A DNA stretch of 64,000 nucleotides from Sporosarcina quadrami (GTDB lineage Bacteria > Bacillota > Bacilli > Bacillales_A > Planococcaceae): contig NZ_JACSQN010000009.1 in assembly GCF_014836615.1 (NCBI RefSeq), positions 117,447-181,446 on the forward strand, written 5' to 3'. Below the pieces are notes generated by a model. It saw only the letters and a program-made list of their open reading frames with translations, ran no database searches and had not been told where the DNA came from. Below, in pieces: positions 54,281 through 63,763 of the stretch. Position 1 is the first letter of the stretch; each line of letters begins with the position of its first letter. A program made the position numbers and the translations under genes.

Positions 54281-54404
54281 GACGTACTCCCTCCTCATTA
54301 GGAACGTTTGTTCTTATTATACGCATTGACCAAAGAAAAGGCAATATGGTTTTAGAGGTAATTATAGGGAGTGTTGAATGTTGATTTACGCTTCAGGCGG
54401 ATTT

Positions 54405-54533
54405 AAAAAGCAGCACATCCGCTTTCTTGGATGTGCTGCTTATATTACATTTTCACGCTATGGGGAATACTTTATAATTCTTGCTCAAAAAGCTTTGCTT
54501 TTTTCGCAAAAGCCGTTCTTCGTGACGGCTTTC
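54405..54533 (-). terminator. Tandem terminators after the lipoprotein gene
   Basis: Two minus-strand hairpins: AAAGCCGTCACGAAGAACGGCTTTT (54508-54532, arms AAAGCCGT/ACGGCTTT) and GCAGCACATCC / GGATGTGCTGC followed by TTTTT (54405-54440). They fill most of the 254-base gap after yhjD. Confidence 0.75.
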
Positions 54534-54534
54534 A

Positions 54535-55107
54535 TTACGACTTTTGATCTTCCATATAATAAACACTTGTAACTTTCCACTCACCGTTTTCTTTCGCGAA
54601 TACTGTTACTTGGCGACCTGTACGTGCTGTTTCGAGGCCGGAAGATTTCTGTTTCAGTTTCGTATCCAAGTTGGAAAATACTTGCGCTTCGTCTTCCGCA
54701 TATTTGACGATTGTAACATCTTTAGCTTCGCGGCTTATTTCATACTCACTAAATATCCCTTCGACATATGTCTTTTCTTCATCGATTGTGAAGCTTTTTG
54801 GCTCTTTAGAAAGTGTGCTCATATATTCATCAATGTCTTCGTTGTTAAAAGCATGGATATACGTGTCGAACGAGTCCATTAAAGCGATTTTCTCTTGTGC
54901 TGGGACGTTTGCAGCCTCTTCAATTTCTCCGCCATCCATATTGAAGCCGACCTTGTTCTCATCTACACCGTGATCGATAGAGCCGTATTCGTTGACGGCT
55001 TCACCGTCATTTACTGAACCTTGTCCTGCAGAGCTATCTTCTTTATCACTGCATGCGCCTAATACTAATGCAAACGCCATCGTTCCTGTAAGTATAATCT
55101 TTTTCAT
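54535..55107 (-). CDS. Lipoprotein with NTF2-like domain
   Basis: 190 residues. Signal peptide with lipobox VLGAC (Cys19), an acidic low-complexity linker (about 20-70), then an NTF2/SnoaL-like alpha-beta domain (LMDSFDTYIHAFNNEDIDEYMSTL ... GEWKVTSVYYMED). It is membrane-anchored on the outside. The function is unknown. It lies downstream of degU but behind a terminator. Confidence 0.8.
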   Translation of the reverse strand: MKKIILTGTMAFALVLGACSDKEDSSAGQGSVNDGEAVNEYGSIDHGVDENKVGFNMDGGEIEEAANVPAQEKIALMDSFDTYIHAFNNEDIDEYMSTLSKEPKSFTIDEEKTYVEGIFSEYEISREAKDVTIVKYAEDEAQVFSNLDTKLKQKSSGLETARTGRQVTVFAKENGEWKVTSVYYMEDQKS

Positions 55108-55130
55108 TGTTTTTCCTCCTATTTACAGTG

Positions 55131-55167
55131 AAAAGGGGCCTTCCTGTATTTCGAGGAGGCCCCTTCT
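55131..55167 (-). terminator. Terminator of degSU
   Basis: AAGGGGCCT ... AGGCCCCTT stem on the minus strand, followed by TTTTC. Confidence 0.8.
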
Positions 55168-55183
55168 TAAAATTCAAGCGCAG

Positions 55184-55864
55184 TTACTTCACTTCAACCC
55201 AACCGTTTTTAATTGCTGTAACAACAGCTTGTGTACGGTCGTTGACACCCATCTTCTGCAAGATGCTCGATACATGGTTTTTAACCGTTTTTTCGGAAAT
55301 GAAGAGCGTTTCACCGATCGTCCGGTTACTTTGGCCATCTGTCAATAACTGCAGTACTTCACATTCGCGCTTCGTCAATAAATGCAACGGGCGACGAATA
55401 TCATTTTGTTGGAAAGAACCTTTATGTTCTCGTTCGCTTAAGCGTCGGAATTCGGTTACAAGGTTATGTGTCACTTTCGGATGTAAGTAAGATCCGCCTG
55501 CAGCGACAACTTTGATTGCTTGTACAATCGCATCCGCATCCATCTCCTTCAACATATAACCGAGCGCACCAGATTTCAAAGCATGGGATACGTAAGATTC
55601 ATCATCATGTATGGAAAGCATGATTACTTTCGCGTCCGGGAATTCCTTCTTCAGGTTTTCCGTTGCTTCCACACCATTCATGCCAGGCATGTTTATGTCC
55701 ATCAAAACGACATCAGGACTGAACTGGCGGTATAGATTAGTGACTTCGATGCCGTCGTCCCCTTCTCCAACTACTTCAAACGAATTTTCGAAATCGAGAA
55801 TTCGTTTGACACCTTCGCGGAACAACTGATGATCATCGACAATTAAAATTTTCGTCATTTTCAT
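55184..55864 (-). CDS. degU: DegU response regulator
   Basis: 226 residues. Receiver with [18 protein letters not shown] and phosphoacceptor Asp in [13 protein letters not shown]; LuxR-type [20 protein letters not shown], then [18 protein letters not shown]. It controls exoprotease production, motility, biofilm and competence (with ComK). It is 16 bases behind degS. Confidence 0.95.
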   Translation of the reverse strand: MKMTKILIVDDHQLFREGVKRILDFENSFEVVGEGDDGIEVTNLYRQFSPDVVLMDINMPGMNGVEATENLKKEFPDAKVIMLSIHDDESYVSHALKSGALGYMLKEMDADAIVQAIKVVAAGGSYLHPKVTHNLVTEFRRLSEREHKGSFQQNDIRRPLHLLTKRECEVLQLLTDGQSNRTIGETLFISEKTVKNHVSSILQKMGVNDRTQAVVTAIKNGWVEVK

Positions 55865-55879
55865 TTCCCTCCTAATACC

Positions 55880-57037
55880 CTATTCAACAAGATTATTTTC
55901 CAGTAATGGAACGCGGAAGAACACTGTAGTACCGCTGCCAATGGATGAAATGATCTTCATCTCACCTTTGAGCAGTTCAATACGCTCCCGCATTCCAATT
56001 ATGCCAAATGATTTCTCTTTAGTTTGATTTTGGTCAAAACCTATGCCATTATCCTTCACGACTATATTCATTGTATCACGAAGCCATTCTACTTTCACCC
56101 AAACATCTCTTGAATTTCCATGTTTAAGCGCATTTGATATACATTCTTGCACAAGTCGGAAGATTCCCACCTCAAAACTGGATTCAAAGCGCTTCTCTAT
56201 GCCATTGTTCATGAAATGAATTGTAACATCCTTTTCATACTCCATTACGGTAGTAACGTATTTCCGAAGCGTAGGGATTAATCCAAGGTCATCCAATGCC
56301 ATCGGTCGTAGATCGTAGATGATGCGACGGACTTCAAGCAATGCATTACGGACCATTTCCTTCAGTTGATTCAGCTCTGATAAAGCTTCATTAGGACCTT
56401 TTTCATTGTATGTTTTCTCAATAAGTCCAGAGCGGAGCAGAACATTCGCTAACATTTGCGCAGGTCCGTCATGGATATCACGTGAAAGCCGTTTACGTTC
56501 TTCTTCCTGCGCATGAATAATTTGAATCGCAAAATCCTGTTTCTGCCGCGCAGTTTCGAGAGCTTCTCCGACTTTTTTCAAGTCCGACGTTAAATAGCTA
56601 ATAACTGTCGTCACTTGATTGACAAGCTGATCTGCACGTTCAATCGTGTCGAGAAGTGCCGCAATACGTCGATCGAGTTCATCACGCCTCACGCGCAACT
56701 GTTTCTCTTCCATCCGATTGATCGATAACCTGACAAGCAGATCATTTGCTGTTTCATACGCCTTACGGACTTCTTGCTCTGAATACTTCATGAAGTTTTT
56801 AGACACATCAGCAAGTCGCCTTCTTGAATGACGAGTCATATCTTCCAAATAATCGCCTTCTGTTATTACCCGGGAAATCTCTTCTTTAATAATACCCAGT
56901 TCGTTTTGCATCTCTTGGAAGGCTTGGCGGCTTTGCTCGCTTATAGTGAAAATATCATTTTTAGATTGATCCATCACATTGACCATATTATCGAATATAT
57001 GTTCTAGATTTTGGATATCTATCGTTTTCTCTGCCAA
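55880..57037 (-). CDS. degS: DegS sensor histidine kinase
   Basis: 385 residues from a TTG after AGGAGAGG. It is cytoplasmic, without membrane helices. The N-terminal coiled-coil sensor (1-170) is followed by RLSRDIHDGPAQMLANVLLR (phosphoacceptor His), LVQECISNALKHGN (N box) and IVVKDNGIGFD. It phosphorylates DegU. Confidence 0.95.
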   Translation of the reverse strand: MAEKTIDIQNLEHIFDNMVNVMDQSKNDIFTISEQSRQAFQEMQNELGIIKEEISRVITEGDYLEDMTRHSRRRLADVSKNFMKYSEQEVRKAYETANDLLVRLSINRMEEKQLRVRRDELDRRIAALLDTIERADQLVNQVTTVISYLTSDLKKVGEALETARQKQDFAIQIIHAQEEERKRLSRDIHDGPAQMLANVLLRSGLIEKTYNEKGPNEALSELNQLKEMVRNALLEVRRIIYDLRPMALDDLGLIPTLRKYVTTVMEYEKDVTIHFMNNGIEKRFESSFEVGIFRLVQECISNALKHGNSRDVWVKVEWLRDTMNIVVKDNGIGFDQNQTKEKSFGIIGMRERIELLKGEMKIISSIGSGTTVFFRVPLLENNLVE

Positions 57038-57180
57038 TCGAACCTCTCCTGTCCAGAAATCAAAACATGCAACGTATGCATGGTTGCAGTATTTCTAAAT
57101 TACTTATACACTTTATTATTATATCATCATATAACTAAATGCGTATTACGATTGTATTACAAGTGACGGGAGTGCTGCAA

Positions 57181-57813
57181 ATGAGAGCTGATTACAAAAC
57201 AGTAAAACTTTCTGGTGAAAGTGAACTCATCATTCAAAAGTCAAAATTTTTGACATATGTCAAACGTGTCGAAACAGAACAAGCGGCTATTGATTTCATT
57301 AATGACATCAAAAAGTTGCATCATACGGCAACGCACAACTGCTCGGCATATATAATAGGAGATCATGATCAGATTCAAAAAGCGAATGATGACGGTGAGC
57401 CATCAGGCACCGCAGGATTTCCTATGCTCGAAGTACTAAAGAAGCAAGGATTAAAAGATACAGCCGTTGTCGTCACCCGCTATTTCGGCGGCATCAAGCT
57501 AGGCGGCGGTGGTTTAATCCGCGCTTATGGCCGAGCCACAACAGAAGGCATTGCTGCAACCGGCGTAGTAGAACGCAAGCTCCATCAGCTCATGAACGTA
57601 GCCATCGATTATAGTTGGCTCGGCAAAGTGGAGAACGAAACAAGACAGTCTCCCTATCCCCTTGTCGAGATCGTCTATGAAGAGGACGTCCGTCTCCTGA
57701 TAAATGTTCCAATAGCAGAAACTGAACAATTCGTCGAATGGATGACTGAAATAACAAGCGGCCAAGCTGAAATCTCTTCTCTTTCTACATCTTTCTTGGA
57801 ATTTGATAACTGA
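57181..57813 (+). CDS. yvyE: YvyE, IMPACT/YigZ family protein
   Basis: 210 residues from MRADYKTVKLSG. The UPF0029 domain has QKSKFLTYVKRVE, HNCSAYIIGD, NDDGEPSGTAGFPML and VVVTRYFGGIKLGGGGLIRAYG; a C-terminal ferredoxin-like domain follows. The family has putative regulatory or peptidase-like roles. It is divergent from degS in conserved B. subtilis order. Confidence 0.93.
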   Translation: MRADYKTVKLSGESELIIQKSKFLTYVKRVETEQAAIDFINDIKKLHHTATHNCSAYIIGDHDQIQKANDDGEPSGTAGFPMLEVLKKQGLKDTAVVVTRYFGGIKLGGGGLIRAYGRATTEGIAATGVVERKLHQLMNVAIDYSWLGKVENETRQSPYPLVEIVYEEDVRLLINVPIAETEQFVEWMTEITSGQAEISSLSTSFLEFDN

Positions 57814-57970
57814 TAACTGTGTACGTGTCGGAAATTTAATAGTATAATGATGAAAGTTGACGTTTATTCGTATTTTTCAAACAAGCTAAAAGTTTTTATC
57901 GCGTCAGTTTCTATCACAATAAATTTGCTTGGGGTCAAACTCCAGGCTGATGCTGGGGGCTTCTATGTAA

Positions 57971-59038
57971 ATGAAAAGAACAGATTATAAAAAATTTAAA
58001 AAGAAGACGTCAAAGTCACGGTTGGCCATCAAGATCGGCCTTGTAATGGCATTCTCTTGTCTCCTGATTGTTTCAGCTTATGCATTATCTTTACAAAAAA
58101 AAGCCGAACAAGCTGTAGATCGAGCATATGAAGCAGTGCCTGAGACGCCAAAATCAGAAATTAGGGGCGAAGCAAAAGTGGAACCCGCTAAAGATAATGT
58201 CTCTGTGCTGTTAATTGGAGTAGATGACAGTGAGGCACGCCAACTCGGCGATAGTAGTAGCCGATCGGACGCTCTACTCGTAGCGACTTTCAACCCTGAA
58301 GAGAAGTCAGTCAAACTATTAAGTATTCCCCGAGATTCGTATGTCTACATTCCAAAAGTAGGTTATAAAGATAAAATTACACATGCACATGCCTTCGGTG
58401 GAACGCATGCTGCAATTGAATCTGTTGAAGAAATGCTCGATATCCCGCTTGATTACTATGTGAAGATGAACTTCAACGCGTTCATTGAAGTCGTTGACGC
58501 ACTTGGTGGTGTTGAAGTTGACGTCCCTTATGACCGTCTTGAAAAAGATGAAAATGACAAAAATGCAATCCAGCTGAAAAAGGGTTTGCAAGTGTTAGAC
58601 GGCAGACACACATTGGCACTCGCAAGAACGCGGAAATTGGACAGCGATATTGAACGTGGAAAGCGCCAGCAAATGATTTTGCAGGCGATTATAAAAGAAA
58701 TGGTGTCTGTTAAGTCCATCACGAAATATGGAGATGTCATTGAAGCTGTTGGAGACAACATGAAGACGGATATGACTTTCAAAGAAATGACGTCTTTCTG
58801 GGAATATGCCAAAGACGGTATGCCTAAAATTGACACACTTTCATTACAAGGATATGACGATTGGTCGACAGGAATCTACTATTATAAGTTGAATGATAAT
58901 GATTTGGAGAATGTGCAACAGATTCTTAAATCACATTTAGGATTAATGCCTGACTCTTCGACGTTAACTGACAGTAATACGAACACGATTGGAACTGTGG
59001 ACGAAACTGCTGAAGGTGGCAGTGATTTCAACGATTGA
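57971..59038 (+). CDS. LytR-CpsA-Psr family wall-polymer ligase
   Basis: 355 residues. One N-terminal membrane helix (about 20-42), then the LCP domain: VLLIGVDDSEARQLGDSSSRSDALLVATF, LLSIPRDSYVYIP, KITHAHAFGG and ALARTRKLDSDIERGKRQQMIL contain the Asp/Arg residues for polyprenyl-pyrophosphate binding. It transfers teichoic acid or similar polymers to peptidoglycan. It lies next to tagO as in B. subtilis. Confidence 0.92.
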   Translation: MKRTDYKKFKKKTSKSRLAIKIGLVMAFSCLLIVSAYALSLQKKAEQAVDRAYEAVPETPKSEIRGEAKVEPAKDNVSVLLIGVDDSEARQLGDSSSRSDALLVATFNPEEKSVKLLSIPRDSYVYIPKVGYKDKITHAHAFGGTHAAIESVEEMLDIPLDYYVKMNFNAFIEVVDALGGVEVDVPYDRLEKDENDKNAIQLKKGLQVLDGRHTLALARTRKLDSDIERGKRQQMILQAIIKEMVSVKSITKYGDVIEAVGDNMKTDMTFKEMTSFWEYAKDGMPKIDTLSLQGYDDWSTGIYYYKLNDNDLENVQQILKSHLGLMPDSSTLTDSNTNTIGTVDETAEGGSDFND

Positions 59039-59042
59039 TAAC

Positions 59043-59083
59043 AAAAAGCCATTCCATTCGATTACATTCGACGGAATGGCTTT
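59043..59083 (+). terminator. Terminator of the LCP gene
   Basis: AAAAGCCATTCC ... GGAATGGCTTTT stem with a T-run. Confidence 0.85.
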
Positions 59084-59093
59084 TATAGTGTAA

Positions 59094-59130
59094 AACGGCG
59101 TTGTGCATATACTATGCACAACGCCGTTTC
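59094..59130. terminator. Terminator of tagO
   Basis: AACGGCGTTGTGCATA / TATGCACAACGCCGTT, a 16-bp perfect stem with a three-base loop, between convergent genes. Confidence 0.8.
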
Positions 59131-59145
59131 TATTTTAATCAATGT

Positions 59146-60189
59146 TTATTTTCCAATCATCCGGACAAGATTCAATAGAGGACGGTAATTTGTACCTGCT
59201 AGTCCGATGATTTCAACGAACAGTTCGACAGCGATCAGAATGACGATTGCGAGCACGATCGCTCCCCACACAGTAGCTTGCGAGAAGATGACAGCTGCAA
59301 CACCAAACAGTATTGCCAATCCGTAAATAATAAGTACTGTCTGTCTATGTGAAAATCCTGCACGTAACAAACAATGATGCAAATGCGATTTGTCAGGCGC
59401 TGATACCGGTTGTTTCATCCGAATGCGGCGAACGATTGCGAAGAATGTATCTGATATCGGAACACCGAGTATGATAATTGGGATAACAAGTGATACGACA
59501 GCAATGTTCTTAAACCCGAGCAGAGCCAGAACAGCAATCATATAACCGAGAAACAGCGATCCTGTATCTCCCATGAAAATTTTTGCGGGATGAAAATTAA
59601 AAAACAGAAATCCGAGTGAACTGGCTGCTAATATGGAAGCCGTCGCAATAACGAAAACATCGCCCATAATAACTGCCATGACAGTAATGGAAATAAGTGC
59701 AATTGTCGATACACCAGCCGCAAGTCCATCTAGACCGTCAATCAGGTTGATGGCATTAGCAATTCCGACAATCCACAAAATTGTAATGGGTATACTGAAA
59801 TAACCAAAATCAAACTGTCCATAAAAAGGCAAGTTAATAAAATTAATTTGCAAGTCGCCATATGTCACAACGACGAGCGCCGCAGCAATTTGGCCTAACA
59901 TTTTTGCTTTTGCAGTAATATCGAGCATATCGTCCAAGAAGCCAATAATGATGATGATGACTGCACCGATGAGAATGCCCATTGCGTGGTCATCTTGGGG
60001 GCGTAATATGAGATAGCCGACAGCAAATGCGCCGAATATTGCCAGTCCGCCAATCCGCGGCATTACAGCCGCATGCACTTTACGATAATTCGGATGGTCG
60101 ACTGCCCCAATCCTATATGCAAATTTCATGACGAGCGGAGTTAGTATGATGGCAGCTACAAATGCAGCAGCCATTGCAAGGAATAACAT
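59146..60189 (-). CDS. tagO: TagO undecaprenyl-phosphate GlcNAc-1-phosphate transferase
   Basis: 347 residues with about ten membrane helices. Catalytic loops of the MraY/WecA/TagO family are seen: HPNYRKVHAAVMPRIGGLAI, GFLDDMLDI, NAINLIDGLDGLAAG, FMGDTGSLFLGY and the His-rich SHLHHCLLRAGFSH. It starts wall teichoic (or teichuronic) acid synthesis on undecaprenyl phosphate. Confidence 0.93.
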   Translation of the reverse strand: MLFLAMAAAFVAAIILTPLVMKFAYRIGAVDHPNYRKVHAAVMPRIGGLAIFGAFAVGYLILRPQDDHAMGILIGAVIIIIIGFLDDMLDITAKAKMLGQIAAALVVVTYGDLQINFINLPFYGQFDFGYFSIPITILWIVGIANAINLIDGLDGLAAGVSTIALISITVMAVIMGDVFVIATASILAASSLGFLFFNFHPAKIFMGDTGSLFLGYMIAVLALLGFKNIAVVSLVIPIIILGVPISDTFFAIVRRIRMKQPVSAPDKSHLHHCLLRAGFSHRQTVLIIYGLAILFGVAAVIFSQATVWGAIVLAIVILIAVELFVEIIGLAGTNYRPLLNLVRMIGK

Positions 60190-60431
60190 GTCCTTCCTCC
60201 CCGATTATAATAATGATTTAGTTAGCCACAAGTAGTATAGCATATTCAGTAGCAGAAAGCATTCAAGTTAGCCAAACAACACAGTTGAATCTACTATACC
60301 CTCTTTTCGTGAAGACTATCCTTAATCTACTAATCCCATTTATTCAATCAAGGTAGTCTTTTCTACGATAGTTTGATAAAATGGAACCGTATCCTTTTTA
60401 GAAGGATAAAGATAAAGGAGCGTCCACTACT

Positions 60432-62798
60432 ATGTTATCAATTTTCAAACGTTCAAATCAAACGAGCGAAAGACAACTTCGTAAATATCGGAAAGTTGTA
60501 AAACAGATAAATGACTTGGAGTCCAAGTACGAAACACTTACAGACGAAGAACTTGCACATATGACAGAAGTTTTTAAATCACAAATTGAGGAAGGCGCAA
60601 AGATTGAGGCAATCCTTCCTGAAGCATTCGCCGTTGTCCGAGAAGCATCTAAAAGGGTGCTTGGCATGCGGCATTTTGACGTTCAACTCATTGGCGGCAT
60701 GGTGCTTTCTGAAGGAAACATTGCGGAAATGCCTACAGGTGAAGGTAAAACACTTGTCGCGTCCCTACCTTCCTATTTACGCGCTTTAGAAGGAAAAGGT
60801 GTTCACGTTATTACAGTCAACGACTATTTAGCAAAACGTGACTATGAACAGATCGGACAAATTCACCGTTTTCTCGGCTTAACTGTCGGACTCAACGTTC
60901 CGATGATGCAAGGGCCTGCGAAGCAAAATGCTTATATGGCTGATATTACTTACGGCGTAGGTACGGAATTCGGTTTTGATTATCTCCGTGATAATATGGT
61001 CCAGCACACTTCGCAAAAAGTGCAACGTCCTTATCATTTCGCCATTATTGACGAAGTGGATAGTGTGTTGATCGATGAAGCAAAAACTCCGTTAATCGTT
61101 GCAGGAAAAATGCAAGCAGATGCAGATTTGCATATGATCGCTGCAAGACTTGCAAAACGTTTCAAAAAGGGTGTTCATTTCGATTTCGACGATGAAACGA
61201 AAGCGACTTCCCTCACTGATGAAGGAATCGAGCAAGTCGAAAAAGCATTCGGTATCGACAATCTCTATGAACTTGAACATCAGACACTCTACCATTATAT
61301 GATTCAAGCGGTGCGCGCTTTTGTTATCTTTAAACGCGATGTCGATTATATTGTAAAAGAAGATAAAATCGAACTCGTCGACATGTTTACAGGACGAATC
61401 ATGGAAGGACGTACACTTTCCGACGGATTGCACCAAGCAATCGAGGCGAAAGAAGGCGTGCCGATTACTGATGAAAATAAAGCGCAAGCACAAATTACAA
61501 TTCAGAACTACTTCAGAATGTATCCAAGCTTAAGCGGGATGACTGGAACTGCAAAAACACAAGATAAAGAGTTCCGGGAAGTTTACAATATGGAAGTTAT
61601 ACAGATCCCGACAAACCGCCCGCGTGCAAGAATTGATTCAGCTGACAAAGTATTTGTTACAATTGATCAGAAATATAATGCAGTTGCACAAGAAGTCGCA
61701 CGACGTCATGAAACAGGACAACCTGTCCTTGTCGGAACAACTTCGATTTTGCAGTCAGAAAAAGTGGCTGAGCATTTAGATAAACAGAAACTGAAATATC
61801 ATCTGCTCAACGCGAAAAGTGTCGAGCAAGAAGTGGATCTCATTTCTCAAGCCGGTCAACACGGACATATTACCGTCGCGACAAATATGGCTGGACGCGG
61901 TACGGATATCGTACTAGGAGAAGGTGTCGAAGAGAATGGCGGGTTGTTCGTTCTAGGTACTGAAAAGCACGAAAGCCGTCGCATCGACAATCAGTTGCGT
62001 GGACGTTCTGGTCGTCAAGGCGATCACGGCGAAAGCCAATTCTTCCTTTCTCTAGAAGATGACATGTTCAAGCGTTTTGCAAAAGATGATATCGAAAAGT
62101 TCACCAAAAAAGTGAATGCGGACGAAGACGGGCTTATTAAGAACCCTGAAGTTAACGAATTGACGGAGCGTACACAGCGTATCGTTGAAGGTGCACACTT
62201 CTCCATGCGTGAGTACAACTTAAAACTGGATGATGTTATCAATGACCAGCGTGGTGTACTTTATTCTTTACGTGATAAAGTTCTTGAACGGGAGAATCTA
62301 TTTGAACAGTTGAAAACGATGGTGTCTGAAGCAGCTGAGTTCGTCGTTTATGACAGTTGTCCTGAGGATGAAACGCCGGATAACTACAACTTTGAACGCA
62401 TCGAGCGGACAATGGATGCTTTGTTACTCGAACCGGTTTCTTTGTCTCATAGTTTCGAGCGTCCGGCTGACATTTTGAAAGCCTATAAAGAACCAATGGA
62501 ACAACTGTTTGATTATCTAGACCTCTTCGCTGATAATGAACAGGTGAATGAAATCATTCCACAAGTCATGTTAAGCCATATCGATACGATGTGGGTGAAA
62601 CATTTGGAAGTGATGGCACGTCTAAAAGAAGGAATCGGCTTGCGTTCGTATGGACAGGAAGATCCTATGCGTATTTATCAACGTGAAGGACTGCAACTGT
62701 TCGGAACGCATTATCAAAAACTTCGTCGTAACATTGCATCTGAAGTTATCGGCTTCATGAAGCTAATTTCACAACAACAGGAGGTACACGAATCATGA
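60432..62798 (+). CDS. secA2: Accessory Sec translocase ATPase SecA2
   Basis: 788 residues. SecA motor with MPTGEGKTLVASLPSYL (Walker A), VDSVLIDEAKTPLIVAG (Walker B), LSGMTGTAKTQDKEF, NMAGRGTDIVLGEG and QLRGRSGRQGD. It lacks the C-terminal zinc-binding tail of the housekeeping SecA and is followed, with an ATGA overlap, by a SLAP-domain assembly gene. This is the SecA2/SlaP arrangement used in B. anthracis to export S-layer proteins. Its cargo genes are not in the window. Confidence 0.9.
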   Translation: MLSIFKRSNQTSERQLRKYRKVVKQINDLESKYETLTDEELAHMTEVFKSQIEEGAKIEAILPEAFAVVREASKRVLGMRHFDVQLIGGMVLSEGNIAEMPTGEGKTLVASLPSYLRALEGKGVHVITVNDYLAKRDYEQIGQIHRFLGLTVGLNVPMMQGPAKQNAYMADITYGVGTEFGFDYLRDNMVQHTSQKVQRPYHFAIIDEVDSVLIDEAKTPLIVAGKMQADADLHMIAARLAKRFKKGVHFDFDDETKATSLTDEGIEQVEKAFGIDNLYELEHQTLYHYMIQAVRAFVIFKRDVDYIVKEDKIELVDMFTGRIMEGRTLSDGLHQAIEAKEGVPITDENKAQAQITIQNYFRMYPSLSGMTGTAKTQDKEFREVYNMEVIQIPTNRPRARIDSADKVFVTIDQKYNAVAQEVARRHETGQPVLVGTTSILQSEKVAEHLDKQKLKYHLLNAKSVEQEVDLISQAGQHGHITVATNMAGRGTDIVLGEGVEENGGLFVLGTEKHESRRIDNQLRGRSGRQGDHGESQFFLSLEDDMFKRFAKDDIEKFTKKVNADEDGLIKNPEVNELTERTQRIVEGAHFSMREYNLKLDDVINDQRGVLYSLRDKVLERENLFEQLKTMVSEAAEFVVYDSCPEDETPDNYNFERIERTMDALLLEPVSLSHSFERPADILKAYKEPMEQLFDYLDLFADNEQVNEIIPQVMLSHIDTMWVKHLEVMARLKEGIGLRSYGQEDPMRIYQREGLQLFGTHYQKLRRNIASEVIGFMKLISQQQEVHES

Positions 62799-63688
62799 AA
62801 CTTTTCTCTATGTTTAAGAAAACCGAAAAAACTGGTGCAGATAGTACTATCAACTCCGATGAAATACTGGAAGGTAGCGCAAAATCCGAAGGAACCGAAG
62901 AAGTCGAAACGACACTGTCCTTTCATCCCCAATGGGCGCTTTCACAAGAACAGGAATATGTATTCCGTTTCCTATCCAATGAACTTGAGCCTTTGAAACC
63001 GAATCAGATTTCTTTGTCAGGGATTGACATTGATGTTGAACCGGCAAATGGCAGCTGGCTCGTCAAATCGTTTTTCCGTTCTTCTTTGGACCAGGCGATT
63101 ACTGTCGGTTCAGTTGAATTGATGTTGCTTGATGCAGAAGGACAGACATTAGCTTCCCAAGAATTCGATTTAAATGAACTTGGTGAAATCCCTGCACGAA
63201 GCGCGCGTCCTTGGGTATTCGTCTTCACGAAAGAAAACACGTTTGCAGAAGTGCCGCCCGCTGAAAATTGGAAGCTTGCTTTCAACGTCCAGTCGATGGT
63301 GCCACACAAACTTGAACTGGAACAAGCATGGGAAGACGGTCTTTCTACAGAGCAAAAAGAGGCTCTTGCAAAAGCTGTCGAAGGTATGCCAAAACTGAAG
63401 CCACGCGAAGTAAACTTTGCAGGATTCCAAGTTGTTAAGCAAGAAGACGGAAGCATTGCTGCATCCATCTTCATTCGTAACGGACACTCAAAACAAATTA
63501 ACATTGAAAAGTTACCTTTGGAATTGATTGATGCAACTGGTGAAATCGTTGCAAAAGGATCATTCGATCTCGCTCCGCTTTCAGTGAAGGCGAACACATC
63601 GAAGCCTTGGACGTTCATCTATCCAAAGGAAATGGTTACAAAAGAAGAGCCAGACTTCTCCCGCTGGACGATTCGCGTTCCTCAATAA
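62795..63688 (+). CDS. slaP: Accessory Sec S-layer assembly protein (SLAP domains)
   Basis: 297 residues, translationally coupled to secA2. After a charged N-terminus (1-45) come two related SLAP repeats, about 46-155 (LSFHPQWALSQEQEYVFRF ... ISLSGIDIDVE ... ARPWVFVF) and 165-290 (VNFAGFQVVKQEDGSI ... NTSKPWTFIYPKEM). It has no signal peptide, so it acts in the cytoplasm with SecA2 to help S-layer or SLH-type protein secretion. Confidence 0.9.
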   Translation: MKLFSMFKKTEKTGADSTINSDEILEGSAKSEGTEEVETTLSFHPQWALSQEQEYVFRFLSNELEPLKPNQISLSGIDIDVEPANGSWLVKSFFRSSLDQAITVGSVELMLLDAEGQTLASQEFDLNELGEIPARSARPWVFVFTKENTFAEVPPAENWKLAFNVQSMVPHKLELEQAWEDGLSTEQKEALAKAVEGMPKLKPREVNFAGFQVVKQEDGSIAASIFIRNGHSKQINIEKLPLELIDATGEIVAKGSFDLAPLSVKANTSKPWTFIYPKEMVTKEEPDFSRWTIRVPQ

Positions 63689-63698
63689 CTGTATAATG

Positions 63699-63731
63699 AA
63701 AGAAGCCGTGTGTTTGCGGCTTCTTTTTTTG
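63699..63731 (+). terminator. Terminator of the secA2 operon
   Basis: AAGAAGCCG / CGGCTTCTT stem followed by TTTTT. Confidence 0.88.
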
Positions 63732-63763
63732 CGTGTTTATAATGGAATAGCGATGGATGGGGT

